Shown: positions 17,689-26,019 of the stretch, piece by piece
Layout: every line of letters starts with the position of its first letter
How positions within the stretch are numbered: position 1 is the first letter of the stretch
Assembly (NCBI RefSeq): GCF_005222705.1
Contig: NZ_STGF01000009.1
Coordinates: 124,001 to 188,000, forward strand
Direction of reading: 5' to 3'
Length of the DNA stretch: 64,000 nt
DNA from: Paenibacillus sp. SY21-1
GTDB lineage: Bacteria; Bacillota; Bacilli; Paenibacillales; Paenibacillaceae
The notes under the pieces: generated by a model
Told to the model about the DNA's origin: nothing
Database searches by the model: none
What the model saw: only the letters and a program-made list of their open reading frames with translations
Program-made: the position numbers and the translations under genes

Positions 17689-18012
17689 TTACTTCTTCTT
17701 TTTATGCCACTCATGGTATTTTGTCATATCCATGTACGCGCGGTTGGACTCCCATTGGTTTTCGATCTCCATTAATACGGAGCCAATCATGCGTACAACG
17801 GACTCCCGATTAGGAAAGATTCGAATGACTGTTTCACGTCTCCGGATTTCACCGTTTACACGTTCGATTCCGTTGGTTGTGCGTATTCGAATGCGATACA
17901 TTTCAGGGTACTGGAGCACAGCCGTAGCATCCTCGAAGCCGTTTTCCAGTGTCTCCATTGCTTTTGGCACTTTGTCTTGAAAGGTATCTATAGCTCGCCT
18001 TTTGAAGCTCTC
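17689..18012 (-). pseudogene. IS256-family (mutator-type) transposase, C-terminal remnant
   Basis: About 107 codons match the C-terminal end of IS256-type transposases: RTTNGIERVNGEIRRRE followed by VIRIFPNRESVVRMIGS and MEIENQW. In intact elements (about 390-400 aa) this is the last third, after the catalytic glutamate region. The frame is closed by TAA at 18013-18015, only a few codons before the recognisable homology, and no N-terminal part or inverted repeat is visible. It directly abuts the 51-bp array on one side and the terminator of a small gene on the other, so it is a deletion relic. Confidence 0.85.
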
Positions 18013-18018
18013 TTATAT

Positions 18019-18065
18019 AAAAAGCTGTTTCCGACGCATAATGCGTTGACCGGAGACAGCTTTTT
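18019..18065 (-). terminator. Imperfect hairpin terminator for the small gene at 18100
   Basis: AAAAGCTGT pairs with GACAGCTTTT around an inner ACGCA/TGCGT pairing. Read on the minus strand it ends in a GCTTTTT run. It lies 35 nt past the stop of the 75-aa gene. Confidence 0.65.
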
Positions 18066-18099
18066 CTACGTGGCATTCTTTTATTCATATAAGTGAAAT

Positions 18100-18327
18100 T
18101 TAGTATAGAGAAATGGTTAGCGTATCGCGTTCAAAGAACGAGTGCAGCGTTGCTTCGCTGCCGATAATTTCGACGCTGATCAACGATTTGATGCATGTTT
18201 TCAGTGCGTTTTTGCCGGTAGTCAGCTTGCGGTTCAAAATGGTGCTCAGCTTTTCAATGGCTTGTTTGTTTGTATCGGTCAAATATACAGGTATCGTTTT
18301 TTCTTGGAATGTTAATGTTGTTTTCAT
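18100..18327 (-). CDS. Hypothetical protein, 75 aa
   Basis: Small cytoplasmic protein of unknown function, 75 aa, with neither a signal peptide nor a membrane segment. The sequence alternates beta-like and amphipathic stretches: MKTTLTFQEKTIPVYLTD, then QAIEKLSTILNRKLTTGKN, then EIIGSEATLHSFFERDTL. It is supported as a real gene by GGAGG 10 nt before the ATG, a TACAAT -10-like element about 40 nt further upstream and a hairpin after the stop. It lies between an IS remnant and an AraC regulator with no operon partner, so context gives no hint of function. I do not recognise its family. Confidence 0.55.
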   Translation of the reverse strand: MKTTLTFQEKTIPVYLTDTNKQAIEKLSTILNRKLTTGKNALKTCIKSLISVEIIGSEATLHSFFERDTLTISLY

Positions 18328-18440
18328 AGGTAATGAACCTCCATCCCGTTATAGGAATTTTTTATATTGTAACGCGCAATTATTAAATGATTCTTAAAAA
18401 TAGATGAGCAAATGGTTACAATCCTGTAACCTTTCGCCGT

Positions 18441-19349
18441 TTATTGTCTAATTTCAAGCAATTCGGCTTGCTGCTTGCGAAATTGCGAAGGTGTACATTT
18501 CATTAATTTGCGGAATACTTTCACAAAGTAGCTTAAATGGTCGAAGCCGACGTCCAGCGCCACGGTTGCTATCTTGCGGTCCGGAGAGAGCAGCAGCTCG
18601 GCAGCTTGTCTAATGCGGTAGGCATTTAAGTATTCAATGGGCGTCTGTCTCGTCATCGCTTTGAAAAAGCGGCAAAATTGACCTTCGCTCATCGGAATTT
18701 GCTCGGCAATTTCGGCAATTCGAATCGGGCGGTGATAATGCTCCTGCATGTATAGAATCGCCTTCTTCAATTTGTCGATCTTGCTTGCGTCTGACGCGCT
18801 TGCTTCGCTTCGATTGCAGAACTGCGCTTTCTGCGCGGCTTCATGCAGCATTAAGTACATATACCCCTTGACCGCCGCTTCGAAACCGGGCTGAGGATCG
18901 GCGCAAATGTCCGCAATCGCCCGCAAATGCTGCAGCAGCGCATGCCCGCACTCCGTCTGTGGCGAGATATGGCGGGGGAACGTTCGCTTCTTGTCCTGCA
19001 GCGGCGAAATATAGCGCTCCTGCACGGCGTCGTAGCTGGCGCTCGCCAGCAGATGCGTATCGAACACGATGGCGCAGAAGGAGCAGCCCGAGCTGCCGGA
19101 GGCATGGCCCGCATGAATATCCCCACCGTCGATAAAAACGGCTTCGCCAGCCTTGACCGTGAAATAGTCCGTATCGATCTGAAACAGCGCCTCGCCCTCC
19201 AGCACGATAAAAAATTCCGCTTCCGCATGCCAATGGCATTCAAGCACCGGTGCTCCGTTGTCATGCTCGATCCAATAAGCGGCGAGAGGAAACATGCTGT
19301 TGCCGTGGTGGCGATTCTCCCTCAAGGAGTGCCGTGCAGTCTGATCCAT
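18441..19349 (-). CDS. AraC-family regulator with N-terminal cupin
   Basis: 302-aa sugar-responsive type regulator. The N-terminal cupin (about residues 15-110; CHWHAEAEFFIVLEGEALFQ) probably binds a carbohydrate ligand. The C-terminal AraC double helix-turn-helix (about 195-295) contains IRIAEIAEQIPMSEGQFCRF and ATVALDVGFDHLSYFVKVFR. The ATG at 19349 has GAGGGGGA 8 nt upstream; earlier in-frame starts lack a site. It is divergent from the alpha-xylosidase gene with 163 bp between, so control of that gene is likely (inference). Confidence 0.88.
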   Translation of the reverse strand: MDQTARHSLRENRHHGNSMFPLAAYWIEHDNGAPVLECHWHAEAEFFIVLEGEALFQIDTDYFTVKAGEAVFIDGGDIHAGHASGSSGCSFCAIVFDTHLLASASYDAVQERYISPLQDKKRTFPRHISPQTECGHALLQHLRAIADICADPQPGFEAAVKGYMYLMLHEAAQKAQFCNRSEASASDASKIDKLKKAILYMQEHYHRPIRIAEIAEQIPMSEGQFCRFFKAMTRQTPIEYLNAYRIRQAAELLLSPDRKIATVALDVGFDHLSYFVKVFRKLMKCTPSQFRKQQAELLEIRQ

Positions 19350-19461
19350 GACGTAGGTCCCCCTCGTTGAGCGTTCATCTCGAAAATTGTCGTATTTCAT
19401 CAAAATAGTGCTATAGGCGAGCATAATTCTGTTAGAAAGCTGGTGCTTGATATCAGTATAA

Positions 19462-19481
19462 TGCAATTATGAAGCATTGCA
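19462..19481. promoter_or_regulatory. Inverted repeat downstream of the GH31 -10 element
   Basis: TGCAAT, 8 nt, ATTGCA lies directly after a TATAAT (19457-19462) and 31 nt before the GTG of the alpha-xylosidase gene. No good -35 accompanies that TATAAT, as expected for an activator-dependent promoter. It is a candidate operator for the divergent AraC protein or another regulator. Confidence 0.4.
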
Positions 19482-19512
19482 ACTCCAATTTGACAGAAGG
19501 CGGGTTGATATA

Positions 19513-21828
19513 GTGAAATTTACAGACGGCAACTGGATGATTCGCAAGGAATTTAAAGTGCTCGGCGCCGTGCAGGCGCACGATTTCGAACAGCAAGGCG
19601 GCAAGCTTACCGCTTATGCAGCGCCAAATCCGATTCTGACTCGCTCGAACATGCTTGATACGATGCTGCTTACGGTGCATTTTCATTCGCCGCTCCCGGG
19701 CATTATCGGGGTGAAGCTCGTTCATCATGCGGGCGTTGTAGATCGTGGCCCGGCATTCCAGCTTTCGGCGGGAACCGGCGATCATGTTGTGATCGAAGAA
19801 AATGATGAAGCGGCGATTCTGGCAAGCGGCAGCCTTAGCGTGCGTATCCGCAAAGGACCGGAATGGGCGGTTGATTTCTATCGCGACGGCGTGCGTCTGA
19901 CCGGCAGCCGGCAAAAGTCGATGGCTTATATTGAAGAGAATAACGGCAACGCCTACATGCGCGAGGAGCTTGATCTGGGCGTTGGGGAGTGGGTATACGG
20001 TCTTGGCGAGCGGTTTACTCCTTTTGTGCGCAACGGTCAAGTCGTAGATCTATGGAACAAGGACGGCGGCACAAGCTCGGAGCAGTCGTACAAAAACATT
20101 CCATTCTATCTGACGAACAAAGGCTATGGCGTATTTGTCAATCATCCGGAGCTGGTTTCCTATGAGGTTGCTTCCGAGAAGGTTAAAAAGGTGCAATTCA
20201 GCGTTTCCGGCCAATCGCTGGAATATTTCGTAATCGACGGTCCTAGCCTGAAGGAAGTGCTCGGCAAGTACACGGATTTGACGGGCAAGCCTGCGCTTCC
20301 TCCGGCATGGTCGTTCGGCCTGTGGCTGACAACGTCCTTCACGACGAATTACGATGAAGCGACGGTCAACTCCTTTGTCGACGGGATGGCCGAGCGGGAT
20401 TTGCCGCTGCACGTTTTCCACTTCGATTGCTTCTGGATGCGCGAGTTCCACTGGACGGACTTTAAATGGGATGAGCGGGTATTCCCGGACCCTGTCGGCA
20501 TGCTCAAGCGCTTGAAAGAAAAAGGGCTGAAAATTTGCGTATGGATTAATCCATATATCGCACAGCGCTCCCGTCTGTTCGAGGAGGGCAAGCAAAACGG
20601 CTATCTGGTGAAGCGGCCGAACGGAGATGTATGGCAGTGGGATATGTGGCAGCCGGGCATGGGTCTTGTTGATTTTACGAACCCTGCGGCATGCGAGTGG
20701 TACGCAGGTTATCTGCGCGAGCTGGTCGATATGGGCGTCGATAGCTTCAAAACCGACTTCGGCGAGCGTATTCCGACCGAGGTTGCTTATTTTGACGGCT
20801 CCGATCCGCAAAAAATGCATAATTACTACACGCAATTGTACAATAAGGTTGTATTCGACGTGCTTGTCGAGAAGCTGGGTCATAACGAAGCGGCGTTGTT
20901 CGCGCGTTCGGCGACGGCAGGCGGACAGCAATTCCCGGTTCACTGGGGCGGCGATTGCTATGCCGACTACGAATCAATGGCAGAAAGCCTGCGCGGCGGC
21001 TTGTCGCTGGGGCTGTCCGGCTTTGGCTTCTGGAGCCATGATATCGGCGGCTTCGAGGCAACGGCTCCTGCGCATGTATTCAAGCGCTGGCTGGCGTTTG
21101 GCCTCTTGTCGAGCCACAGCCGTCTGCACGGCAGCAAATCGTACCGGGTGCCTTGGATGTACGATGAAGAGGCGGTTGACGTAACCCGTCAATTCACCAA
21201 GCTGAAATGCCGGATTATGCCTTACCTGTTCCATACGGCCGCTCAGGCGCATGAGAATGGAGTGCCGACGATGCGTGCGATGGTGCTTGAGTTCCCGGAA
21301 GATCCGACGAGCGAGCTGCTGGATCGTCAATATATGCTTGGCGAGTCGCTGCTTGTAGCTCCGATTTTCAACGAAGCGGGTCATGTAACCTATTACCTGC
21401 CGGCAGGCAAATGGACGAATTTCCTTACAGGCGAAACGGTTGAAGGCGGATCGTGGAGAAAAGAGCAATTCGATTTCTTCGGACTGCCGCTGTTTGTCCG
21501 CCCGAATTCGATTATTGCGCTTGGCGCAAACGATGTGCGTCCGGACTACGATTATGCCGACGGCGTAACATACGAGCTTCATAATCTTGAGGATGGCCGT
21601 ACGGCTTCGACGCTTGTCCGCAACGTGAAGGGCAAGACGGAAGTGACGGTATCCGCTTCGCGCAGCGGCAAAGCGATCACTGTCAAGGTAGACGGAAGCG
21701 GCAAGCCGTTTACGTTTGCGGTCAAGGGGCTTGGCGACATTGCCTCCGTGTCCGGCGCTGAACTGTCCGATGGCGTCGTTAAAGCCAGCGGCAGCAAGCA
21801 AGCGGAATTTGTTATTCAGCTCGGCTAG
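19513..21828 (+). CDS. yicI: Alpha-xylosidase, glycoside hydrolase family 31 (YicI-like)
   Basis: Intracellular retaining glycosidase removing alpha-1,6-xylosyl units from isoprimeverose or xyloglucan oligosaccharides. The 771-aa length matches YicI (772). The nucleophile is the Asp of KTDFGE (about residue 415), followed by RIPTEVAYFDG. The acid/base Asp is in HWGGDCYADY (about 480). FARSATAGGQQFPVHW and SHDIGGFE are further GH31 hallmarks. There is no signal peptide. The GTG at 19513 was chosen over a TTG at 19477 because AGGCGGG lies 8-9 nt upstream. No xyloside transporter adjoins it. A strong terminator follows at 21862-21904. Confidence 0.92.
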   Translation: MKFTDGNWMIRKEFKVLGAVQAHDFEQQGGKLTAYAAPNPILTRSNMLDTMLLTVHFHSPLPGIIGVKLVHHAGVVDRGPAFQLSAGTGDHVVIEENDEAAILASGSLSVRIRKGPEWAVDFYRDGVRLTGSRQKSMAYIEENNGNAYMREELDLGVGEWVYGLGERFTPFVRNGQVVDLWNKDGGTSSEQSYKNIPFYLTNKGYGVFVNHPELVSYEVASEKVKKVQFSVSGQSLEYFVIDGPSLKEVLGKYTDLTGKPALPPAWSFGLWLTTSFTTNYDEATVNSFVDGMAERDLPLHVFHFDCFWMREFHWTDFKWDERVFPDPVGMLKRLKEKGLKICVWINPYIAQRSRLFEEGKQNGYLVKRPNGDVWQWDMWQPGMGLVDFTNPAACEWYAGYLRELVDMGVDSFKTDFGERIPTEVAYFDGSDPQKMHNYYTQLYNKVVFDVLVEKLGHNEAALFARSATAGGQQFPVHWGGDCYADYESMAESLRGGLSLGLSGFGFWSHDIGGFEATAPAHVFKRWLAFGLLSSHSRLHGSKSYRVPWMYDEEAVDVTRQFTKLKCRIMPYLFHTAAQAHENGVPTMRAMVLEFPEDPTSELLDRQYMLGESLLVAPIFNEAGHVTYYLPAGKWTNFLTGETVEGGSWRKEQFDFFGLPLFVRPNSIIALGANDVRPDYDYADGVTYELHNLEDGRTASTLVRNVKGKTEVTVSASRSGKAITVKVDGSGKPFTFAVKGLGDIASVSGAELSDGVVKASGSKQAEFVIQLG

Positions 21829-21861
21829 AGGATGAGCGGCCGATTGTATTCAGCAGGGTCT

Positions 21862-21904
21862 GCTCGATCGCGGCGAACCGCCGCGGCCGAGCGGGCCTTT
21901 TTTA
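21862..21904 (+). terminator. Rho-independent terminator after yicI
   Basis: GCTCG pairs with CGAGC, enclosing GCGGC/GCCGC, and a T-run begins at 21898. It is the only clear structure in the first part of the 329-bp gap 21829-22157. A TATAAT at 22094-22099, without a convincing -35, may be the -10 for the next gene. Confidence 0.85.
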
Positions 21905-22157
21905 AATAGGGGCATTATAGGCTGCACATTTAGAATCGGTTTACAGATCAACGCGAGACGTTAGCTTTGAAGCCGGCGACAGCGTCATCCGATTATGCCT
22001 GAAATAATGGAAAGTGTAGGTTCTAAGGCGCAAAGGCCAAAATGACATAAGAAAAGGCTAATTAGACAACTGTTTTTGAATTTTGCTGATCGCTATAATA
22101 GTAGACGAGAGCAAAATCCAATACATCACATCATCACAATAAAGGAGTGCGTCACAT

Positions 22158-22931
22158 ATGTCTAGAATGTCAGTCGGTTTGCAATTGTACACGGTCCGCG
22201 ATGCGCTGGCGGAAGACTTTGAGGGCACGCTGCGTAAAGTTGCCGCAATGGGCTACGAAGGTGTTGAGTTCGCCGGTTACGGCGGCATGGAAGCCGAAAA
22301 GCTGCGCGACCTGCTTCAGGAGCTGAATTTGAAGGCGATCGGCAGCCATATTGGCTTGCATCTGCTGGAAGGCCAATTGGAGGAAGAAATTGCGTATTTG
22401 CAAACGATAGGCGCAAAATATGCGATCTGTCCATATTTGCCGGCCGATGCGCGCGATGTTGAGTCTTGGAGAAACCACCTTGTAAACTTTGAGCGCTACG
22501 GAAAGCGTTTCCGGGAAGCGGGCATTACGTTTGCTTACCATAATCATGATTTCGAATTTGAAGTGGAGATTGACGGTACAATCGTATTCGATGCGATGTA
22601 TGAGCGCATTGACGAGAAGTATTTGCAGGTTGAAATGGATATCGGCTGGGTGCAATATTCAGGCATCGATCCGCTTGCCTACATTGCCAAATACGCCGGC
22701 CGTCTGCCATTGTTGCATTTGAAGGATTTCCGCGCAGGCGTGAAGGGCGAGAAAATCGATACCGTCGAGCTGGGCCGCGGCGATTTGCCTCTGCTTGCCA
22801 TTATTGATGCCGCTTCTAAGGCGTCCGTGGAATGGCTTATTGTTGAACAGGATACTTGCGCCAACCCGCCGCTTGAAGCTGTTGCCGAAAGCATGGAGTG
22901 GATGAAAGCCAGCTTTTTGAACAACCGCTAA
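22158..22931 (+). CDS. Sugar phosphate isomerase/epimerase (AP endonuclease-2 / IolE-like TIM barrel)
   Basis: 257-aa cytoplasmic TIM-barrel protein of the xylose-isomerase-like family. Metal-ligand motifs are visible: EFAGYGG near residue 36, SHIGLHL (about 63), FAYHNHDFEF (about 125), EMDIGW (about 158), LHLKDF (about 187) and EQD (about 230). The reaction is unassigned; relatives act on inositol, keto-sugars or hydroxypyruvate. AAAGGAG lies 10-11 nt before the ATG. The dehydrogenase gene begins 49 nt downstream on the same strand. Such pairs usually oxidise and isomerise an alternative sugar or inositol. Confidence 0.85.
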   Translation: MSRMSVGLQLYTVRDALAEDFEGTLRKVAAMGYEGVEFAGYGGMEAEKLRDLLQELNLKAIGSHIGLHLLEGQLEEEIAYLQTIGAKYAICPYLPADARDVESWRNHLVNFERYGKRFREAGITFAYHNHDFEFEVEIDGTIVFDAMYERIDEKYLQVEMDIGWVQYSGIDPLAYIAKYAGRLPLLHLKDFRAGVKGEKIDTVELGRGDLPLLAIIDAASKASVEWLIVEQDTCANPPLEAVAESMEWMKASFLNNR

Positions 22932-22980
22932 TCGCTTTAATTAGGTTAAATATAAAAGGGTAAAGGGGAACAATAATCCA

Positions 22981-24000
22981 ATGTCTAAAATTCGCGTAGC
23001 AGTCGTCGGTTGTGGATCGATTTCGAAATACCGTCATATTCCCGAGTATGCAGGCAACAAAAACGTTGAGCTGGTCGCTTTCGTTGATCCGGTTATTGAA
23101 CGCGCCGAGCATTTTGCAAGCGTACACGGCGGCCAAGCGTTCTCCGATTTTGAAACGATGCTGGCAGAAATCAAGCCTGACGCAGTGAGCGTATGTACGC
23201 CGAACGCTCTGCATGCGTCCATGTCGATCGCCGCTGCCAATGCCGGCGCGCATGTGCTTGTCGAGAAGCCGATGGCCGTTACCGATGCGGAAGCGGAAGC
23301 GATGATTGAAGCAGCCAAACAAAATAACGTTCATCTGATGGTTGGTCATAACCAACGCTTTATGCCGCCTCACGTAAAAGCGAAGCAAGTGCTGAAATCA
23401 GGCGTGCTGGGCAAGGTGCTTACATTCCGCACGTCGTTTGGTCACCCTGGACCGGATGCATGGAGCGTGGACGGAGCCGAAAGCTGGTTCTTCCGCAAGC
23501 CGGAAGCTATTATGGGCGCCATGGGCGATCTTGGCGTTCATAAATCCGATCTGATTCGCTGGCTGCTTGACGATGAAGTATCCGAGGTTGCCGGCTTTGT
23601 CGGTACGCTGGATAAGGATACGGACGTAGACGACAACTCTTCCTGCCTGCTTCGTATGAAAAACGGTGCGATCGGCACGCTGGTTGCGAGCTGGACATAC
23701 TACAAAGGCGAGGACAACAGCACCATTTTGTGGTGTGAGAACGGCGTAATGAAAATCGGTACGCATCCGGACGATCAGGTCATTATCGAGCTGCGCAACG
23801 GAACGATCGAGAAGCATAAAGTAGGCGCCATTTCGACGAACGACAAGCAAGAAACGAGCGGCGTTATCGACGCTTTTGTAGACAGCATCGTTACAAACAC
23901 GCCTCCAGCCGTAACCGGCGAGGATGGGCGCGCTTCGCTTAAAGTTATCCTGTGCGCATTCGAATCGCAAGCAACAGGCAAATTCGTAAGCGTGAACTAA
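22981..24000 (+). CDS. Gfo/Idh/MocA-family NAD(P)-dependent oxidoreductase
   Basis: 339-aa dehydrogenase. The N-terminal Rossmann fold has AVVGCGSISKYRHIPEY. The conserved EKPMA (about residue 97) carries the catalytic-region lysine, and GDLGVHKSDLIRWLL (about 182-196) supplies the His of the active site. There is no Tat signal. It probably acts on a sugar, inositol or sugar acid, in step with the isomerase just upstream. Oxidation of a sugar hydroxyl to a ketone is the family norm; the actual substrate is not determinable here. A terminator follows. Confidence 0.88.
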   Translation: MSKIRVAVVGCGSISKYRHIPEYAGNKNVELVAFVDPVIERAEHFASVHGGQAFSDFETMLAEIKPDAVSVCTPNALHASMSIAAANAGAHVLVEKPMAVTDAEAEAMIEAAKQNNVHLMVGHNQRFMPPHVKAKQVLKSGVLGKVLTFRTSFGHPGPDAWSVDGAESWFFRKPEAIMGAMGDLGVHKSDLIRWLLDDEVSEVAGFVGTLDKDTDVDDNSSCLLRMKNGAIGTLVASWTYYKGEDNSTILWCENGVMKIGTHPDDQVIIELRNGTIEKHKVGAISTNDKQETSGVIDAFVDSIVTNTPPAVTGEDGRASLKVILCAFESQATGKFVSVN

Positions 24001-24009
24001 AGGCTGAAC

Positions 24010-24057
24010 AATGCCTCCGACCAGAGATGGACTGTCTCTTCGTCGGAGGTATTCTTT
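24010..24057 (+). terminator. Terminator after the isomerase/dehydrogenase pair
   Basis: AATGCCTCCGAC pairs with GTCGGAGGTATT around a loop containing AGAGA-TGGACTG-TCTCT, followed by CTTTTTTACT. Confidence 0.85.
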
Positions 24058-24082
24058 TTTACTAGGTATCTTGCAATGTAGA

Positions 24083-24101
24083 ATACTAAATGATACAGTA
24101 T
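24083..24101. promoter_or_regulatory. Candidate PadR operator overlapping a -10 element
   Basis: ATACT, 9 nt, AGTAT forms an inverted repeat that overlaps the TATAAT at 24099-24104, about 25 nt before the PadR gene. PadR regulators commonly bind such spaced dyads in their own promoters, so autoregulation is likely (inference). Confidence 0.5.
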
Positions 24102-24128
24102 AATCAACTAAGCGATGGAGGCTGAACC

Positions 24129-24449
24129 ATGAATGTCCAGTTTAAGAAGGGTGTTCTCGAAATATGCGTTCTCGTGATGGCGACCAAGGGCGACTGCTAC
24201 GGCTACGAGCTCGCGGTGAAAATATCGGAGAAATTCGAGGTTGCGGTAGGAAGCGTGTATCCGCTGCTCAGCAGACTAACGCAAGAAGGGTTGTTTTCTA
24301 CCTACCTGAAGGAATCTTCGGAAGGACCGCCGCGCAAATATTACCAATTAACGGCAGAGGGCTGGCAGCATATGCGGCAGCTAATTGCCGAGTGGCAGCA
24401 TTTCACCGTAGCCGTCAATGAGATAATCGAGGAAGGATTAAGGCCATGA
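24129..24449 (+). CDS. PadR-family transcriptional regulator
   Basis: Small winged-helix repressor of 106 aa. Family pattern: KGVLEICVLVMATKGDCYGYEL at the start, then VGSVYPLLSRLTQEGLFST as the recognition region, and RKYYQLTAEG in the wing. It overlaps the next gene by 4 nt (ATGA at 24446), indicating translational coupling with the membrane protein and the DUF4097 protein. Members of this operon type often respond to cell-envelope stress. A dyad over its own -10 suggests autoregulation. Confidence 0.9.
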   Translation: MNVQFKKGVLEICVLVMATKGDCYGYELAVKISEKFEVAVGSVYPLLSRLTQEGLFSTYLKESSEGPPRKYYQLTAEGWQHMRQLIAEWQHFTVAVNEIIEEGLRP

Positions 24450-24997
24450 TGACTAGAGCGCAATTTATGAACGAATTAAAGCGGCTCCTGATGAAGATAC
24501 CTGAACCGCAGCGTAAGGAATGGCTGTACGACTACGAGCAGCATTTCATTCAGGCGAGTTTGAACGGTCAAAGCGAAGCGGAGGCAGCCGCCGAGCTAGG
24601 GGAGCCGCGCATGATTGCAGCAGAGCTGATGCTTGGCTACCGCGTTGCAAAAGCGGAAAGCGGCCGCCAATTTAGCGGATTGTCCAGAGCCGTGTTCGCG
24701 ACGATCAGCTTGGGCATGTTTAATCTTATTTTTGTCATTGGTCCCTATGTAGCCGTAGCCGGGGTGCTGTTTGCCCTCTGGGCGGTCGCTGCGGCGATTG
24801 GGCTGTCTGCCATTGCCGCTATCGTAGAAAGCCTGTGGAGCGGCTCGTTCACCATCCCGCAGGCGCTATCGATTGCGTTGGTGCTGGGTTCGCTGTCATT
24901 TTTGCTTGGCGCCGCGCTCAAGTCGCTTACGCGGCTGTTTTTTACGGCGACGCTGAAATATTTGAAATGGAATACCAGATTGGTTAAAGGAGATTAG
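24446..24997 (+). CDS. HAAS/DUF1700-domain membrane protein
   Basis: 183-aa membrane protein. The N-terminal helical HAAS-type domain (about residues 1-75) has the pattern LPEPQRKEWLYDYEQHF-like and a GEPRMIAAELM repeat segment. Two or three hydrophobic segments follow between about residues 78 and 165. Proteins of this family sit between a PadR regulator and a DUF4097 protein in many Firmicutes and are thought to sense or relay signals at the membrane, but the mechanism is not established. It overlaps padR by 4 nt and ends 7 nt before the next gene. Confidence 0.85.
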   Translation: MMTRAQFMNELKRLLMKIPEPQRKEWLYDYEQHFIQASLNGQSEAEAAAELGEPRMIAAELMLGYRVAKAESGRQFSGLSRAVFATISLGMFNLIFVIGPYVAVAGVLFALWAVAAAIGLSAIAAIVESLWSGSFTIPQALSIALVLGSLSFLLGAALKSLTRLFFTATLKYLKWNTRLVKGD

Positions 24998-25004
24998 ACC
25001 CGAT

Positions 25005-25955
25005 ATGAAAAAGGCAATTGCAATCGCTCTTGTTGTGCTTGGACTTGGCCTTGCGGGCGTGTTCATCACATTCGACTGGAGCAGCATCGACACGTTCGGC
25101 ACCAAGCCGATATCAACTGCGCGCACTCTGTCCGCCGCAAATGCGGAGAAGGTTCAAATAGAAGTAAGCTCAATGGATGTAAAGATCGTACGGGGTTTTT
25201 CGGACGACATTCAGGTGAGGCTGGAAGGAAGAGCATCGGAAAAATTCGAAAATGATTTCCAGTTGCTTGCGGAGGAACAGAATGGAACGGCCCTTATAAA
25301 AGGGGAATACAAGAGCCGGTTTACCATCGGTTTTAATGTGGTAATGGTTGATATGATTGTTGAGCTGCCGGAGAAGCTTTGGAAAGAGGTTGAGGTGCGT
25401 TCGTCAAGCGGCGGCATCGAGCTTGATCAGCTTCATACCGACAAGCTCCAAATGGCTGCATCCTCCGGCGATTTGGAGGTTAGCCGTTTAAAGGCCCGTG
25501 AGGCGCGGTTGGATACGGAAAGCGGAGACATCGAGCTTGGGGAAGCAGAGATGGATACGCTTGATCTGACGCTTGGCAGCGGTACTATCGACATAGAGCG
25601 GTATCAGGTGAAGCAGCTGAATTTTGATGCCAATAGCGGGGATGTCGAGCTCAAGGACGGCAGCGGCAGCGTGAAAGGAAAAACGGGCAGCGGCAGCATC
25701 AAAATGGAAGCCGGCCGGCTTGACGGTGACGTTGTGCTTCATGCCGGAAGCGGCAGCGTGAAGCTTGAAATTGAGGATCGCCAAATTTCTGCGGACGTTC
25801 GCCTGACGACAAGAAGCGGCAGCCGTGCAGTAAACTGGGATGCATTCAACACCGAATCGGACGGCAAGGATGAGCTTGCAGGCCAAGTCGGAAGCGGACA
25901 ATACCAGGTTGCGATTGAGACGGGATCGGGCAGCATCAAGCTCAGCCATTCTTAA
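25005..25955 (+). CDS. DUF4097-family beta-strand repeat protein
   Basis: 316-aa protein with one N-terminal membrane anchor (residues 4-24) and a long external beta-helix-like domain. Short repeats with a Ser-Gly core recur: SSSGGIELDQL, ASSGDLEVS, TESGDIELGE, GSGTIDIE, ANSGDVELKDGSG, GSGSIKMEAG, GSGSVKLEI. This is the pattern of the DUF4097/LiaG-like putative adhesin family. It is the last gene of the PadR-HAAS-DUF4097 operon, and a terminator follows within 12 nt. Its function is unknown; envelope-stress association is inferred from related operons. Confidence 0.87.
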   Translation: MKKAIAIALVVLGLGLAGVFITFDWSSIDTFGTKPISTARTLSAANAEKVQIEVSSMDVKIVRGFSDDIQVRLEGRASEKFENDFQLLAEEQNGTALIKGEYKSRFTIGFNVVMVDMIVELPEKLWKEVEVRSSSGGIELDQLHTDKLQMAASSGDLEVSRLKAREARLDTESGDIELGEAEMDTLDLTLGSGTIDIERYQVKQLNFDANSGDVELKDGSGSVKGKTGSGSIKMEAGRLDGDVVLHAGSGSVKLEIEDRQISADVRLTTRSGSRAVNWDAFNTESDGKDELAGQVGSGQYQVAIETGSGSIKLSHS

Positions 25956-25966
25956 TCGAAAGCGAG

Positions 25967-26019
25967 AAAAAGCTCTTTGAACAATAGGGAACTTCCCTGC
26001 TGCTCAAGGAGCTTTTTTT
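25967..26019 (+). terminator. Terminator after the DUF4097 gene
   Basis: AAAAAGCTC pairs with GAGCTTTTT, with an inner GGGAA/TTCCC hairpin and a run of T bases from 26013. Confidence 0.85.

Noticed and set aside
20050-21801. Two long minus-strand frames inside the alpha-xylosidase gene
   Set aside because: Arg-rich, without motifs or start signals, and the plus strand carries a full GH31 enzyme.
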